A stretch of DNA of 64,000 bases from Skeletonema tropicum (Eukaryota > Bacillariophyta > Thalassiosirophyceae > Thalassiosirales > Thalassiosiraceae). A program made the position numbers and the translations under genes. Shown here piece after piece: positions 41,825 to 53,499 of this stretch. The DNA lies in contig CM074130.1 of the NCBI GenBank assembly GCA_037178625.1, forward strand, positions 1,178,001 to 1,242,000, in the 5' to 3' direction. The notes beneath the pieces are model-generated. The model was not told the origin of the DNA. It ran no database searches and worked only from the letters and a program-made list of their open reading frames with translations. Position 1 is the first letter of the stretch. The number at the start of each line of letters is the position of its first letter.

Positions 41825-43885
41825 ATGTTCACCATTAGCGATCTTGATCACCAGACGCACATATCCATGATGACTGGCGGGACGTCACATGAACAGCAGC
41901 TGCAGTCCAACAACCAAGATACACAAGACATGCAGCACGCACCCGATTCGCTTCCATCAAGGAACACAACTGACACTTCGACCTCATCCACAATAATACC
42001 AACAAAAATCAGACGAACTACCAAACTAAACTCGAATTATGCACGACCAGGCCGTCCCAAACAAGCAGCCTTCCTCGAACTTCTCTACGGATCCAGTCTC
42101 TACGCATTCTGCATCTGTTTGCCACATCTTCCCCGCTACGTCTACCAAACCTACATTTGGGCGCACTACTGGATGAATGTGATACGAGAGCGGATACTTT
42201 GGAGTATATTCATACTATGGAGGATTACGTTGATTGTTTTGGAGAAGTATCATGGATACTCTTCGGTGGAGCCTAACATATTAATAAATTGGGTGGTTCG
42301 GAGGTGTATCCTCTTGAGCGCCCATCTGCTTTGGCAAGAGGTCGTAGGCGCATTCGTAACTACATCTTTTCGACGTCAACTGCATCACTATGGGAGGAGT
42401 TTAATCAACAGCAAGAGAATCAACCATTAACAGGCCACACGTGGGGGTTTGGAAAGACACAATCCGCATTTCCGGCGATATTGATGGTATTGCAAGATAT
42501 ACAATTCCTGATCATGCTTGCTGTCACCTTGGCTATTATTCGTATCTATTTTGTTCACATGCTTGTACCAGAGTACTTGGCACCGAAACGATTAGAGGTG
42601 CTCACGAGAGTCAAGAGTTCGCACTTGTTGTCAAGCAGCTCGTATAGATTTGGGGGAGTGAAGGGGTGGGAGAGTGCAAGTGTGAGGGAGAGTTCTACAT
42701 ATAGCAACAAAAATAATAGAGAGGATGAATGTCCAGATAGCAAGAGTAAAGGATGGTATGAACAATTGATAAAATGGGCATCAAAGCGTTGGTACAGGCT
42801 AAGTCCAAGCATACGTCGTGCACTTGGGACATGAACCTCTTCGTGACAATGATGCAGCTTTTACAAATCAACCCAATTCGTCTACACCTACTACAAGCTT
42901 TCGGAGAAGCAACTCGGCTACCCTTCAGTCAACGCACCATTCACTCTTTGCACCGCGATATGCAACTGCTACGTTTCGCTTACTGGTGAGTAGACTTGTC
43001 AATAAAAATCTTCTTCGTGAACCCTTTCAAAACAGCAGTGCTTCGTGCTTCTGTATTTGTACGTGAAAAATATTCTCATTCTCTCTGTTCCGTGTGCAGT
43101 ACACATCCCTATCGTGTCTTGCTGCTCTCATCTTATTCCAGTCGGCAGAATTCTGGCCCCGTGTCGTTCTCGGAAAGCATGACCAAGCTAGCACTCGACA
43201 TTGTTGGGATTTGAGTGGTTCATTCTCGGTTCTTGGCTTCCTAGATGCGGATTATGACAACAGGAAGGGTCAGCTCAAGTATTTCTTCCTTGCACAGGCA
43301 GCATATCAACTGCATAGCTTGTGTTTCCACATTGTGTCGATGCTACTGTTGTTGCACATTCAAATCCAACAGCGACGGCAACAACAACAGGCGCGACCTA
43401 TTTCAATGAAAACATCAATGCAAAGTTATGTCAGACCAATGTGTGAGCACATCATAGTTCTTGCGCTATTAGTTGGGGCGTACTTATTTTCTGGGTTAAG
43501 ACGCCTCGGGGCAGTAATGATATTCACCTTGGAAGTGAGCAGTGTATTCTTGCAGCTTCTACAAGTTTGCATTTATGCTCCTGAAAGTAGTTGGCTGAGG
43601 AAGCCAGAGGTTGTGGGCTTTGTACATCGATGCCTTACTATTCCAAGTTTCTTGTACTGTCGATTCTTTGTTCTACCATTCGTCATTTGGTATTCGGCCG
43701 CATTTGAAAGCAGTGAGTGGCTGGAACAAATCGAAAAAGTTTTCAGCCCTGGATGGAGCGAGAGAATATACGTTGTCTTCAATGGATTGTTATGTCTCAT
43801 CTTCATGTTGAATTTAGTACTCTTTCGTAGACTTCTGTTCCACCCTCACTTGCAGAAGATCAAAAGAGAAAGAGCTACAAATTGA
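41825..43885 (+). CDS. TLC (TRAM/LAG1/CLN8)-domain membrane protein with frame breaks
   Basis: Four segments build it: 41825-42430 (Ser/Thr-rich N terminus, then hydrophobic helices), 42289-42834 (IRNYIFSTSTASLWEEF, a long membrane helix ILMVLQDIQFLIMLAVTLAI, polar linker), 42818-42985, and after an intron (42986-43099) 43100-43885. The last exon has several membrane helices and the TLC-like core LKYFFLAQAAYQLHSLCFHI, followed by ILALLVGAYLFSGLRRLG-type helices. TLC proteins include ceramide synthases and lipid sensors; a His-His pair typical of the synthases is not evident, so activity is uncertain. The second frame change (42820-42836) is +1; the first, between 42280 and 42400, is +2 and unresolved. 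Confidence 0.6.
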
Positions 43886-43924
43886 AATGGGAACAAATAA
43901 TAGTGTGACTAATTGGCTTAAGGA

Positions 43925-46900
43925 TTAGTCAGCTACTCTTTTACGCTTACGCTTCTTCTTTTTCTTATCCTCTTTCACTTTTGAAAAGGCAGTCATGATA
44001 TCAAGTTGTTTGCCAGCTCCTTCGGACCCTTCATTCAACCTCTTACTCTTCAGCCGCTGGTGCAGCTTAGATGTTTCTATACGATGGCACGGAGTACACA
44101 GGGTCCTAAAGTTGTCCATTCCACTGCCACCACCACCTTCCGCAACTGCAGTGATGTGATCAGCTTGCCAGAAGTCATGCTCCTCGGGGTCTTGTAGAAA
44201 ACGGTCTCGTTTCGTCGAGGGAAGCTTCCAGTTGGCATTCAAGAGTGTATTCAATCTCTCAGCAGGTTGCAAAGATTTAATACGGCAGAATAAAGCGTGG
44301 GCGTCAATTTTACAAAGCTGACAAACACCACTGAGAGAAGAGTATTGTGAGTATTTTAGCGAAGGATGAAACGATAATGCAATAGTATTGTGACATACCG
44401 CTCTAATGCAAACAAAGACGATCGAATCTGTGTTGAGGAAAACATGTTTCCTCTCCTTACTCTCCCCTCTTCAGCGCATTCCCATGAACAATAGGTCGCA
44501 TCCACGTCAACTGTCAAATTTTCTGTTTGAAATGGAGCTGCGCACCATGCACATGCTAGCTTCTGAAGCACTAACTTATCTGAAGCTGTGGCTACATTGT
44601 TTTTTTGGTTTTCGATTGCTCTCTCTTTTGCCCCTAGTGCTTGTCCTCCGTTGCTGTAACGATCAGTAGAACCACAAACAGTTGATTGCAAAAGTCTTGC
44701 TGCAGTTTGGGTAAGAGAAGATGCCGCAATAGCCTCATTTGATTCCTTGACTGCCTTCTTTTCAATCTCTCGTAAATTCATGTAGCACGTCACATACAAC
44801 TTGATTTCATTAATCATAGTAGATTGTAAGTTGGTCTTGCGGGATTTTGGGAGAAGACTACAATCATTGAGCTCTGACAACACGCGCCTGATTCTTCCGT
44901 CATCAAATTGGAGCACGCATTGCTTCTTAGGTGATTTGCGTGATAGTGTAGACTCTTGCAATTGATTGGAGCATTGTGGCGTCACTATTTGGCCAATATC
45001 AAAGTTGACATGCAAAGGCTCTCCAGATGAATGTGAATGAAGCGCAATCCTGCCGCTATTCTTTGAAACACTAAAGCGGAAGGTCCCATGCTCGTAGTCG
45101 TGGCGAGATTTCTTTGTGTGCGATGGCTTTTTCTCCTCATACTCATCTTCTTGAGTTAAGTCAATGCATTCTGAAGCGGCAGCAGTGGAATTCTGAGATA
45201 GGTTGGGCACAGCAGCTTCTCTAGTCTTGCTGCAGTTCTTTTGGTCAACATGATATGAAGTCACACTTTCATCAGAATCATCATCAGAGGATGACGACAA
45301 CTGATCAGGTAGTTGAAGTGGTTGGATGCCTTCCGTATCAACATTTTCGATGTAAAATTCTCTGTGGTCTTTCAATTGACTGTTTGCTCGTTTCCGAGTT
45401 TTATCAAACGATGCCCCACTTTTATCCAACTTGGACTCACCGGACAATGGAGACAATTGGTCTGGTAAATGCACCGAACGGATTTCTTGTACTTTCTCGG
45501 AAGAATTCTCATTCTTCTCGGCTCCACAGACTTCGCAAGCGAGCGCTTCGTTTGAATTGGTGAAAGTACAAGCTGAACAAGACCATTGTTGCTGATGGAG
45601 TTGATCATGCCCTTTGGGCTTCGAGCTTACACTATCGATTGGAGATTGGCACATTGTACAGAACATTGCACCCGCATGATTTTCGAATGTACATGCTGGA
45701 CAGTTAACGAAGGAGTTCACCTCGTCGCAATCCAACAGGGATATACACGCGACAGAGTTTGGACTTGTTTTCCCATCGAGACTCTTCACCTTCTTCTTTG
45801 CAACACTTGTAGGTGCCTTTGAACTCCCTTTAGCTGATGCCTGTTTTTTGAAGAAACTTTGAATGGTACCCTTTACTGGCGGACCGGACTTTGCTTTGGT
45901 AGTTTGTGTTGTCGTTGAGCTTGCAAAAAAGTTCACAAGGTCTTCCTCAGCAGACACTCCACTACTCGAGCTGCATCTATTACCATTGGAGGCAATGCTT
46001 GTTTCTACGGCGTCCAAACCTTTCCTCTCGCCATCAACAATTTTCGATAGATTCCCAGTCTTGTTGGTTAACATCTTCCAAATCACCATATCGATACTTA
46101 AATCTTCATCTTTGCAGATACAATAGGTAACATTCACAGAGTTCGCTTGACCTATGCGATGACATCGATCTTCTGCCTGCGCCAGCACTCCAGGAGTCCA
46201 GTGTAGCTCGGCAAAGATAATATTTGAAGCAGCAGTTAGGGTCAACCCCACTCCAGCCGCTGTCATACTCAAAAGGGCAAGCCGGACACCTCTGTTAGTT
46301 TGAAACTTTTTCACACTTGCTGCTCGTTCGAGTGGCGAGACTGACCCATCAATACGTATCATACCAAGTTTTCCCTTGAAGTCTTTTGTAATTGCTTCTT
46401 GGAGGCAATCCATAACATCCTTATGATGAGCAAACACAACAAGCTTCTGGGAGGAGTCACATCCTCGCAACCAGTCAATTATATATTCGGCAATTGCAGA
46501 GGCTTTGGCAATACCACTCGCTTGGTAAGCTTGCATCATTGCACGTCTTGATTCGTTTTTCGCCGCTTGTGCGACATCATCTGCATCGAGGTCAGATATC
46601 CGGTCTAATGCCTTGGACGCTGCACTCCAATCTTCCATAATATATTGACTCTCTTGTTGCTTATCCTTGTCCTTCATTTTTATGGGCACAATACTTCGTT
46701 GCTTCGATGGTAAATCTTGCAGCACTTGTGACTTTAGACGACGTAGCATGACTTTCTTCAAACATTGATGTAGTTCATCTGCATTACTAATGCCGGTGAC
46801 ATTATAGCCAAAACGAGATTGATGACCATTACAGTATCGTTTTGTATATTGAGAATAACTCATATTTCCAGATCCAGGAAATATTCTTCCGGTGGGGTCG

Positions 46901-47613
46901 AGTGCAGTCAATTGTGCGTATAATTCTACCGGACGATTGAGGGCAGGAGTACCACTCAGTAATACCAGTCTTTTAGATTGTTTCAAAATCGGCAGGGCAA
47001 GTTGACAACGCTGGGAATCCTTTTGTTTCAGATTGTGAGATTCATCAGCTATAACGCATTCAAAATTACAGTTTTGGAGAGCCTTACTAACAGCGAACCG
47101 GTTCTGCAGCAAACTGTACGTACAAATGACAATTTGATATGGTGCTGGTTTGAATGTCGGTTTGTTCTGTTCCGCCTTCTTCCGCCGCCAATTCACAATC
47201 TGCTGAGCAAAACTTACATCGTCTGCGCCTCGAACTACATACGTCGACTGTGATGAGATCCACGGTAGAAACTTTTCAATCTCCGAAGGCCAGGTATATC
47301 GTAAGGAGGCTGGGCAGAGAATTAAGAGAGGCCATTCTGATTGTTGATAGGCCGACATGATTGCTAGCGAAGTAATCGTTTTCCCGAGCCCCATTTCATC
47401 GGCACAGAGAATTCGACCAGTTCCTGCACCTGCAACAGAAGCCGACCGATGCCCGCTGGGTTTAGTTTGTGGATTTTGTTGCTTGTTGTGATCATCATCT
47501 GAGTTGTGAATACCGTTGACAGCAAAATCAAATGCCTTCCTTTGAAATGGACGCAGTTTCTTCAAAAGGGTATTCAGATGCTGGTTATCTTGCTGCTCCT
47601 TTGGTGTCTGCAT
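43925..47613 (-). CDS. ZRANB3: ZRANB3-like SNF2 annealing helicase/HNH endonuclease
   Basis: Exons 47613-44399 and 44330-43925 join in phase 2; 1206 residues, no frame problem. The N-terminal half is a SNF2 motor: LCADEMGLGKTITSLAIM (Walker A), ADESHN (DEAH-like box), LSGTPALNRP, and the helicase C lobe AGVGLTLTAASNIIFAE with HRIGQ. A PIP-box-like KGTIQSFF follows. Two NZF/RanBP2 fingers come next (CPACTFENHAGAMFCTMC and CSACTFTNSNEALACEVC), then a long linker. A C-terminal HNH nuclease spans the intron (CQLCKIDAHALF, then HDFWQADHITAVAEGGG and CTPCHR). This order is that of ZRANB3, which remodels stalled replication forks through PCNA and polyubiquitin. It has two fingers rather than one, and ends in a basic Lys/Arg tail. 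Confidence 0.88.
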
Positions 47614-48069
47614 GGTGTGCTATGTCTCAACTGTCGCTGCCAACAAAGTTTAAGAGCAGTTGTCCATGATGTCAATGCATAAGTAATGCATTGCTCTCTA
47701 AGTATTGCTCTCCGTAGCACACCAATTTCGCACCTCATTTTCCCACCTTATTTTTTGTACCTCTAAACTAAATTACCATAACATAAGATACTGATCTTAC
47801 GTACAGATTTAACTAGCAGCAGCGTGTCAATTTATGTCATTTTTTTTGTTTGCTTGCAATAGCATCGAACAAGTCACCATCATAACCATTAATAGCATCT
47901 GCACCTTTCGGTATCACATTGCACAAATTTACGAATCTATTCTATACGTTATATTCAACTTCCGGTTTGATTTGTGCCAGGGTGTATTGAATTCTCAAGA
48001 CAAGATAGTACGTTCCTAAACACAACAACGCGCTGCATACCCCACCAAATTTTTTCGGCACCAAGAGCA
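47614..48069. other. Intergenic
   Basis: Upstream of the ZRANB3-like gene and of the transposon-like ORF. No gene seen; AT-rich. Confidence 0.4.
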
Positions 48070-50623
48070 ATGGAGACAATCGACGCCAAGGCTTGTCCAC
48101 AAGACAGCCCCGAATTATTATTAGCAGGCCTACTACAATATCTATCCCAGAATTCATTGTTATCCCATTGGTACCGCATTTGGGATCGTCCGGATGACTA
48201 CCCTGCGTCCGAGGTACGTCAAATTATGGATAAGGAGGAGTGCCAGAAAATCGATCAATTGAACAAAATGTCATTACAAAACTTCGTGGGTATAGAACAC
48301 GACCACTGGATATAGTTATTGAAAAGCTGTAAGTTGGCGAAAGAAAACACGGATGGTGATATCAGTTTTACTACTGAGGATAAATGGAAAGTGTTTCTCA
48401 GTGAATACGACATTGACGCAGAGGTCGAATCAGCTACTTGTTTAAGAACAAGTAAGCGGAGGTACATTCGTCTTGGACCTAAGACGGATAACTGGCATGC
48501 AAACGCACCACTTCAAGCGAAGAAGAAAAAATTCAGTCCACCTCGTTGCCCTAACATTGGTGTGATTGGACGGAGGCTGAATAAAGATTTGCAATTTAGG
48601 ATTGAGGAAGAACGAAATGACGAGGAAGATGATTGGGGTGACACCGGTAGCAACGACACCGATGTTGATATCAGCGATGATGCCAACAGCAACGAATGCG
48701 CTGATGAATGCACTGACGAATATGTTGCTGAATGTGCTGACACCGGCGAAGCTGCAAAGCCATGTGCATCAGCGCACCCGTTTCCACTTCTTAACCATTA
48801 TAAGTTGGCAGATCTTGACTTGTCGAACGATACAGAGTGCAATAGATTCAAACGCATATTGGGGGAGATGGTGGCAAAGCAGCAGCAGCACACCGGAGAG
48901 AAGAATGTGGTTGAGTATTTCCAACTCCGACAGAATAAACCTACAACTGCAGTTGCAGTACGTTCACACAAGTCAGATGATGCATTCGAGTCATACCACC
49001 AAAGAAATCCGTACCTGCAGAATGTAGTAGGTTGTCTTGACGAAGATGTAAAAGTAGGAGCCCTTCGGTTGTCGGGATATCTAGCAAAGCATCATAAGGA
49101 TGAGTTTATTCAGGTGTTGCAGTCACTGGTGTGTTAAATGCAACTGAGAGTGCAGCTCTCTTTACTGAAGCTGGTTTGGTAGATGAACAATGGCAATGGA
49201 ATACTATAATGAGACACCTTCGACAAAAATTTGATGCAAAGATTGCCTGCTCCTTACTTGATATGAAGCGCAAAAGCTATGAAGGATATACAATGCCTCG
49301 GGTAAAAGTTATCTACCATCGAGCTGGACAGAAAGATGAAGAGAAGATTACGGCAGAATATCAAGACATCAAAGCTGAGTTCAAGAAGGCGGTCGAGACG
49401 CTCTTGCGAGTTCATCAATTGAAAAAGCGCAAACAAGTTCAAAGGATTAGACTCATCATTGGTGGCGACCATGGTCAAGGCGCCTTTCGTTTGGGCTTCC
49501 GAATACTGATTGATACGGAGGAGGGGAAATCTCCGATGTGCAAGACAATAAATATTGCCACAGTTCACCTATCCTTCATCTTTGTATTGGGCTTGGTAAT
49601 GACGTCATTGACTATTTTGGCTTCCTGGTCGAGTGGCGACTGACGAAGATATTTGGCGATGAGAAGCAATGGAAGGATAGAGTGGATGAACTGAATGTCC
49701 TAATTCCCAACCAACGGAAGGTAGTTAATGAATGGAAAGCTGGCAATGATGGTAAGAGGCGAACCGCATTAATGGCGTTGCGGAGAACTCGAGCATCTTC
49801 GAATGGAGTAGATGGTTTGAATCCAAACGAGGTGGATGAACTTGCAGCACTTGATGCCACCTTTGAAGCGATGGGGCGGCATAGAGACACTCTAATAGCA
49901 GAGAGGAAAAGCCTTAACACCAAAATTGATGCAAAGCATGAAGAAAGGAGAAGACCTCCCGAAAACACTGATAGGACATGGTTTTTGCTTATGGAACGGA
50001 TATATAGAAAGCATGGTGTGAAACGTGAGGATTATCACAAGAGAAAGTTTCAAGGCCGACCATTGAAGGAAATAATGAAGAAAGCCGAAGCTATTTTCAC
50101 TGACGCGAAGACAATGCTCCGCGAGTTTAAAGACGACAGTATTGCTGATATTGATGCAAAAATCGACGACACATGTGACGAAATTATTTCTCTCTTACGC
50201 AGTTGGGGCGAAGTGTTCCGTGTTTTCTACGCCAAGAAACCATCTGCAGAGGACAAGGATAAATTTAAGAGCGACATGGCTGATGCGGTTGCAAAGCACC
50301 GCGCTCTAAGGGCAAAAGTTGACGACAATAATGATACACCAAAGCTTCACTACGCAGAAGATCATGGACTAGAAGCAATCGAGAATCACCCTGACTTGTG
50401 TCTGTGCCTTGAGGAATGGGTAGAACAGTTCCATCAGACTGAAAGGAAGAAAGTTGAGGAGAAATGCAAATATGAGAAAGACCCAATAAAGCACGCCGAG
50501 ATTGCTGCAAAGAAGAGAGCTGGTTTGAACAACCCAGACGTCATGGCACAATGTAGAAAGACGAAGAAGCCACGTGGCTACCGTACAAAAAAGATGATTA
50601 AGTGGTCACTCAATTTTGAGTGA
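48070..50623 (+). pseudogene. Decayed transposon-like gene (possible DDE-type), with in-frame stop and frame shifts
   Basis: The ATG at 48070 opens a frame broken by TAG at 48313-48315, after which it continues to 49137. A further segment (49131-49643) and a last one (49538-50623) follow, each +2 (equal to -1) from the one before. Features: acidic Asp/Glu/Cys region, then LIIGGDHGQGAFRLGFRI with INIATV.SPILHLCIGLGND, Lys/Glu/Asp helices, and near the end LHYAEDHGLEAIENHPDLCL with WVEQFHQTERK. The conserved Asp/His blocks and the tail remind me of large eukaryotic transposase-like proteins, but I cannot assign a family. No terminal repeats were found. It lies 300 bp from a foldback MITE. Confidence 0.5.
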
Positions 50624-50927
50624 CATCGAGGTTGTGCGAAGTGCTGAAAATGTAGGGATCGTTAGAATATAGTGTGCGGCATCTGTTTCTGGTATTGTTT
50701 TTGTTCGATGTTATGCATTGGATGTCCTGTGGAGTTCAGTACTCTCTCTACGGAGCGAGTCGTCATGGTCAATTTTTTATGCAGAGATTGAGCGGGGAAA
50801 TAGGGGGGAAGGGGGGAAGAAAAATACTTAGCATGTAAAATTATCTATGTACAGTCCAGATAGCCCACAAAAGGGGGATGGTAGGAAATTTTTTTTTAAC
50901 TAGTGGCGAAATTGGTGTGGTAGAAGC

Positions 50928-51713
50928 CAAGGGTAAATAAATAGGGTATGACTCAAATTTTGGCGGGAAATCTCCACTGCGACGACAACACGTAAAAAAA
51001 TAAAGAGGATTTACCGTCTCGTGGTCAAACTCAGATGCGAAAGTCAGTGCCGGTCAAAAGGATTATCAGCGGACCTTATCAGCACCGACCACGCCGCTCA
51101 AGGCACGGCAACCATGATCACCGTTGCCGCCGTTGAAATAGACCAAGTTAATAGCCGTATTATCGTCCGATCGGTGGCTGACCGTTATTATGGATTATTA
51201 TGTTAATGTTGAAGCTCTCGCCGCAGGCAAATCCGCCGAGGGAAGGCAGCATGGAGGCAATATTAGACGGTGACGTCCGGCGAGCGCCGGCCATTGAATA
51301 GGGCTCATTGAACGTCCCAAGGAGCGTTTCTGGTGGATCTACGTACGATAACATCAACATAATAATCCATAGTAACAATCAGCCACCGATAGGCGGATAA
51401 TATGGCTATTAACTTGGTCTAATTCAGCGGCGGCACGTCGACCATGGTTGCATGCCGTTGCTTTGAGCGGTGAATGATCAGTTCGAGCTTTCAATGACGG
51501 GAAACGATGAAGCAAGCGAGACTCAACCATAGGTAATCAAACGTCGTATCGGCACTGTTACTTAGGGAAATTGTGTGTGTTCGGTGGACAACGGTGGACA
51601 GTATTAGGTACAACGTAGGAATACGTAGAAATGGCCTCGTGTCACAGTTTGAGTTTGACCACGAGACGGTAAGCGTCACACTCTGTGTGACATACCCTAT
51701 TTATTTACCCTTG
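50928..51713. mobile_element. Foldback MITE (hAT-like) with 8-bp target duplication
   Basis: Both ends carry a 23-bp terminal inverted repeat beginning CAAGGGTAAATAAATAG (50928-50950 and, inverted, 51691-51713). Outside lies a perfect 8-bp direct repeat GTAGAAGC (50920-50927, 51714-51721). The inner sequence is also an imperfect inverted repeat: ACCGTCTCGTGGTCAAACTC near 51015-51035 pairs with 51645-51668, and GGCTGACCGTTATTATGG near 51175 pairs near 51375. Arms are roughly 285 and 360 bp around a 140-bp centre. An 8-bp duplication suggests a hAT-type transposase acting in trans. No transposase is encoded. Confidence 0.9.
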
Positions 51714-52016
51714 GTAGAAGCAACATCATCCGATTCAAAATTTGAAAGTGAGACATGGAACGTGAGCTCTCTAATCACGTCACCATAAATGTACATTGAC
51801 AAAATATTTACGATACACATGAAAAGCCTTTCTCGTATCCCTTCTAAATTTTTTCGACCTTTTCTTGCACGACTTCAGGTGCCCTTACTTTCATGTTTGT
51901 TGTGCGTTGAGTTGTGCCATCGTCGCTGATGCCTACGCACTAGACGAAAATTGATCACTGTGTTTGAATACAATGACAAGACGTCTCATTTTCTACTTTC
52001 AATCCACTCTTCCAAC

Positions 52017-52739
52017 ATGAATCTAATCAACCGCCTTTCTATTCTCGCTGCAGCCTCTCGTGACACTGTACTTCACAGAGTGGGGAGAAACCTCAAACCA
52101 GATGCGGAGGTAGACACATTTGCAACAGTGAATAAAGGAATTGCTGCATGCAATTTCAACTTTACAGAAGAGTTCCTCACCACTGAGGGTAACACTGAAG
52201 TGTTCACGTATGCGCCCGGTGATGTCTGTGACTTTGGACTCACTACCGTGTCGTACATTACAGAACCCATGTCGGCGCAAGTTTACAATGGCGAAGGTTC
52301 AAACACTTTCGAGATTCAGGATTCCCATCATCTTGCTGTAATGAAGACAGACGAAGATGGGAAGGTATATTGCATTGAAGATGCAGTTACGAAAAGTAAT
52401 TCAACGCAATATCCAGATGGCACTGCCTCATTCTTCATTACTGCCGGAGAAATTGCGGTTACTTCGCAGAGTATCGGATCGTGGACAACTACTTCGGTCA
52501 ATGGAGCTAGGATCTTGAAAACACCAGGTTTCTATTACATTGAGGATGGATCAGTTACGGGTGATGTGATATTCAAAGACGATGATATGATGGAAACGGA
52601 AGCGAATTACACAAACCTTGAGGGAAATTTTATTGACCTGTGCGCAAAAACGAACCCACCTGACAACTCAGCTGTTGCAAAGAGTACGCTGCTTGTACTT
52701 AGTGCGATGCTCTCTGCCTCTACCTTCCTCCTTTTTTAA
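52017..52739 (+). CDS. Secreted, probably GPI-anchored protein with one copy of an unrecognised domain
   Basis: 240 residues from ATG 52017. The leader is MNLINRLSILAAAS, weakly signal-like and shared with the next gene. The domain has a Cys pattern ACNFNFTEE, APGDVCDFGLTTVSYIT, SNTFEIQDSHHLAVMKTD, GFYYIEDGSVTGDVIF, ANYTNLEGNFIDLC, with several N-glycosylation sites (NFT, NST, NYT). The C terminus ends in a hydrophobic tail STLLVLSAMLSASTFLLF that fits a GPI signal. I recognise no family. It is a tandem paralogue of the gene at 53500. Confidence 0.75.
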   Translation: MNLINRLSILAAASRDTVLHRVGRNLKPDAEVDTFATVNKGIAACNFNFTEEFLTTEGNTEVFTYAPGDVCDFGLTTVSYITEPMSAQVYNGEGSNTFEIQDSHHLAVMKTDEDGKVYCIEDAVTKSNSTQYPDGTASFFITAGEIAVTSQSIGSWTTTSVNGARILKTPGFYYIEDGSVTGDVIFKDDDMMETEANYTNLEGNFIDLCAKTNPPDNSAVAKSTLLVLSAMLSASTFLLF

Positions 52740-53499
52740 TGCTTGTTTTCCACTAGTATTGAACAGTTCTTGCTAACAGTTGCATCTGTGTTAAAAATCT
52801 GAGAGAGGAGTGAGAGAGTATCTTCCGAGTAGAATTGTAGCGACTTGCTGTAGGAGGAGAATTGTTCAAATGCGATTGCAACATGAATCTTTCGCCTATC
52901 TGTATTGAATTAATTAGAAATAGTAGTATCAAAGTTATCTCATTAGTTATCTTACTCAAGGCGAGGTGTGGCCCTGCAAAACCCAGGTGGTGCAATGAGT
53001 CGAACCAAATAGATTGGCAAGGCGGCAGCAAGCAAGCAAACTCGCTTAGAAAGGGGATGACGGATTTGTGGGCTATTTGTGGGGACATAGTCCGGACACC
53101 CGCTTGCCTGTCCATCACCACGGCGGAAAGCGCTGAAAGGGGTGGAATTGTATTGTATTTTGTGCTTTGGTACGATAACGCGTCATCAAGAGTATCTCTT
53201 TGTATTTATTTATTTTCGTCATCAACAGTATCTCACTCTTGAGTTTCTTGTAGTATTAGTATCCTTTTCTCTCTTTCTTTCTCGAGAGAGCTACCATAAT
53301 CACAAAAATGTCCATCCTCAACGCTCCATCTCTCCTCCTCCACGATGCAGAGTAAAGAGTAAGAGTCTCTTTCCTATCCACTAAAGTCACTATTGCTTTG
53401 TCACAATTCATACCTGCAGTTGGTTTAATGTCTACTACCATTGATATTGCTACTCTCATTTTGATACACAAGTGACACTGCTCATAAAAAAAACTTGTC
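52740..53499. other. Intergenic between paralogues
   Basis: About 760 bp with no convincing gene. The part from about 53170 to 53500 is the second gene's promoter and 5' UTR, with several TATTTATTTATTTTC and CTCTCTTTCTTTCTC pyrimidine-rich tracts. Confidence 0.4.

Noticed and set aside
44006..44197. Plus-strand open frames opposite the HNH exon and other large genes
   Set aside because: Shadows of real genes; no independent support.
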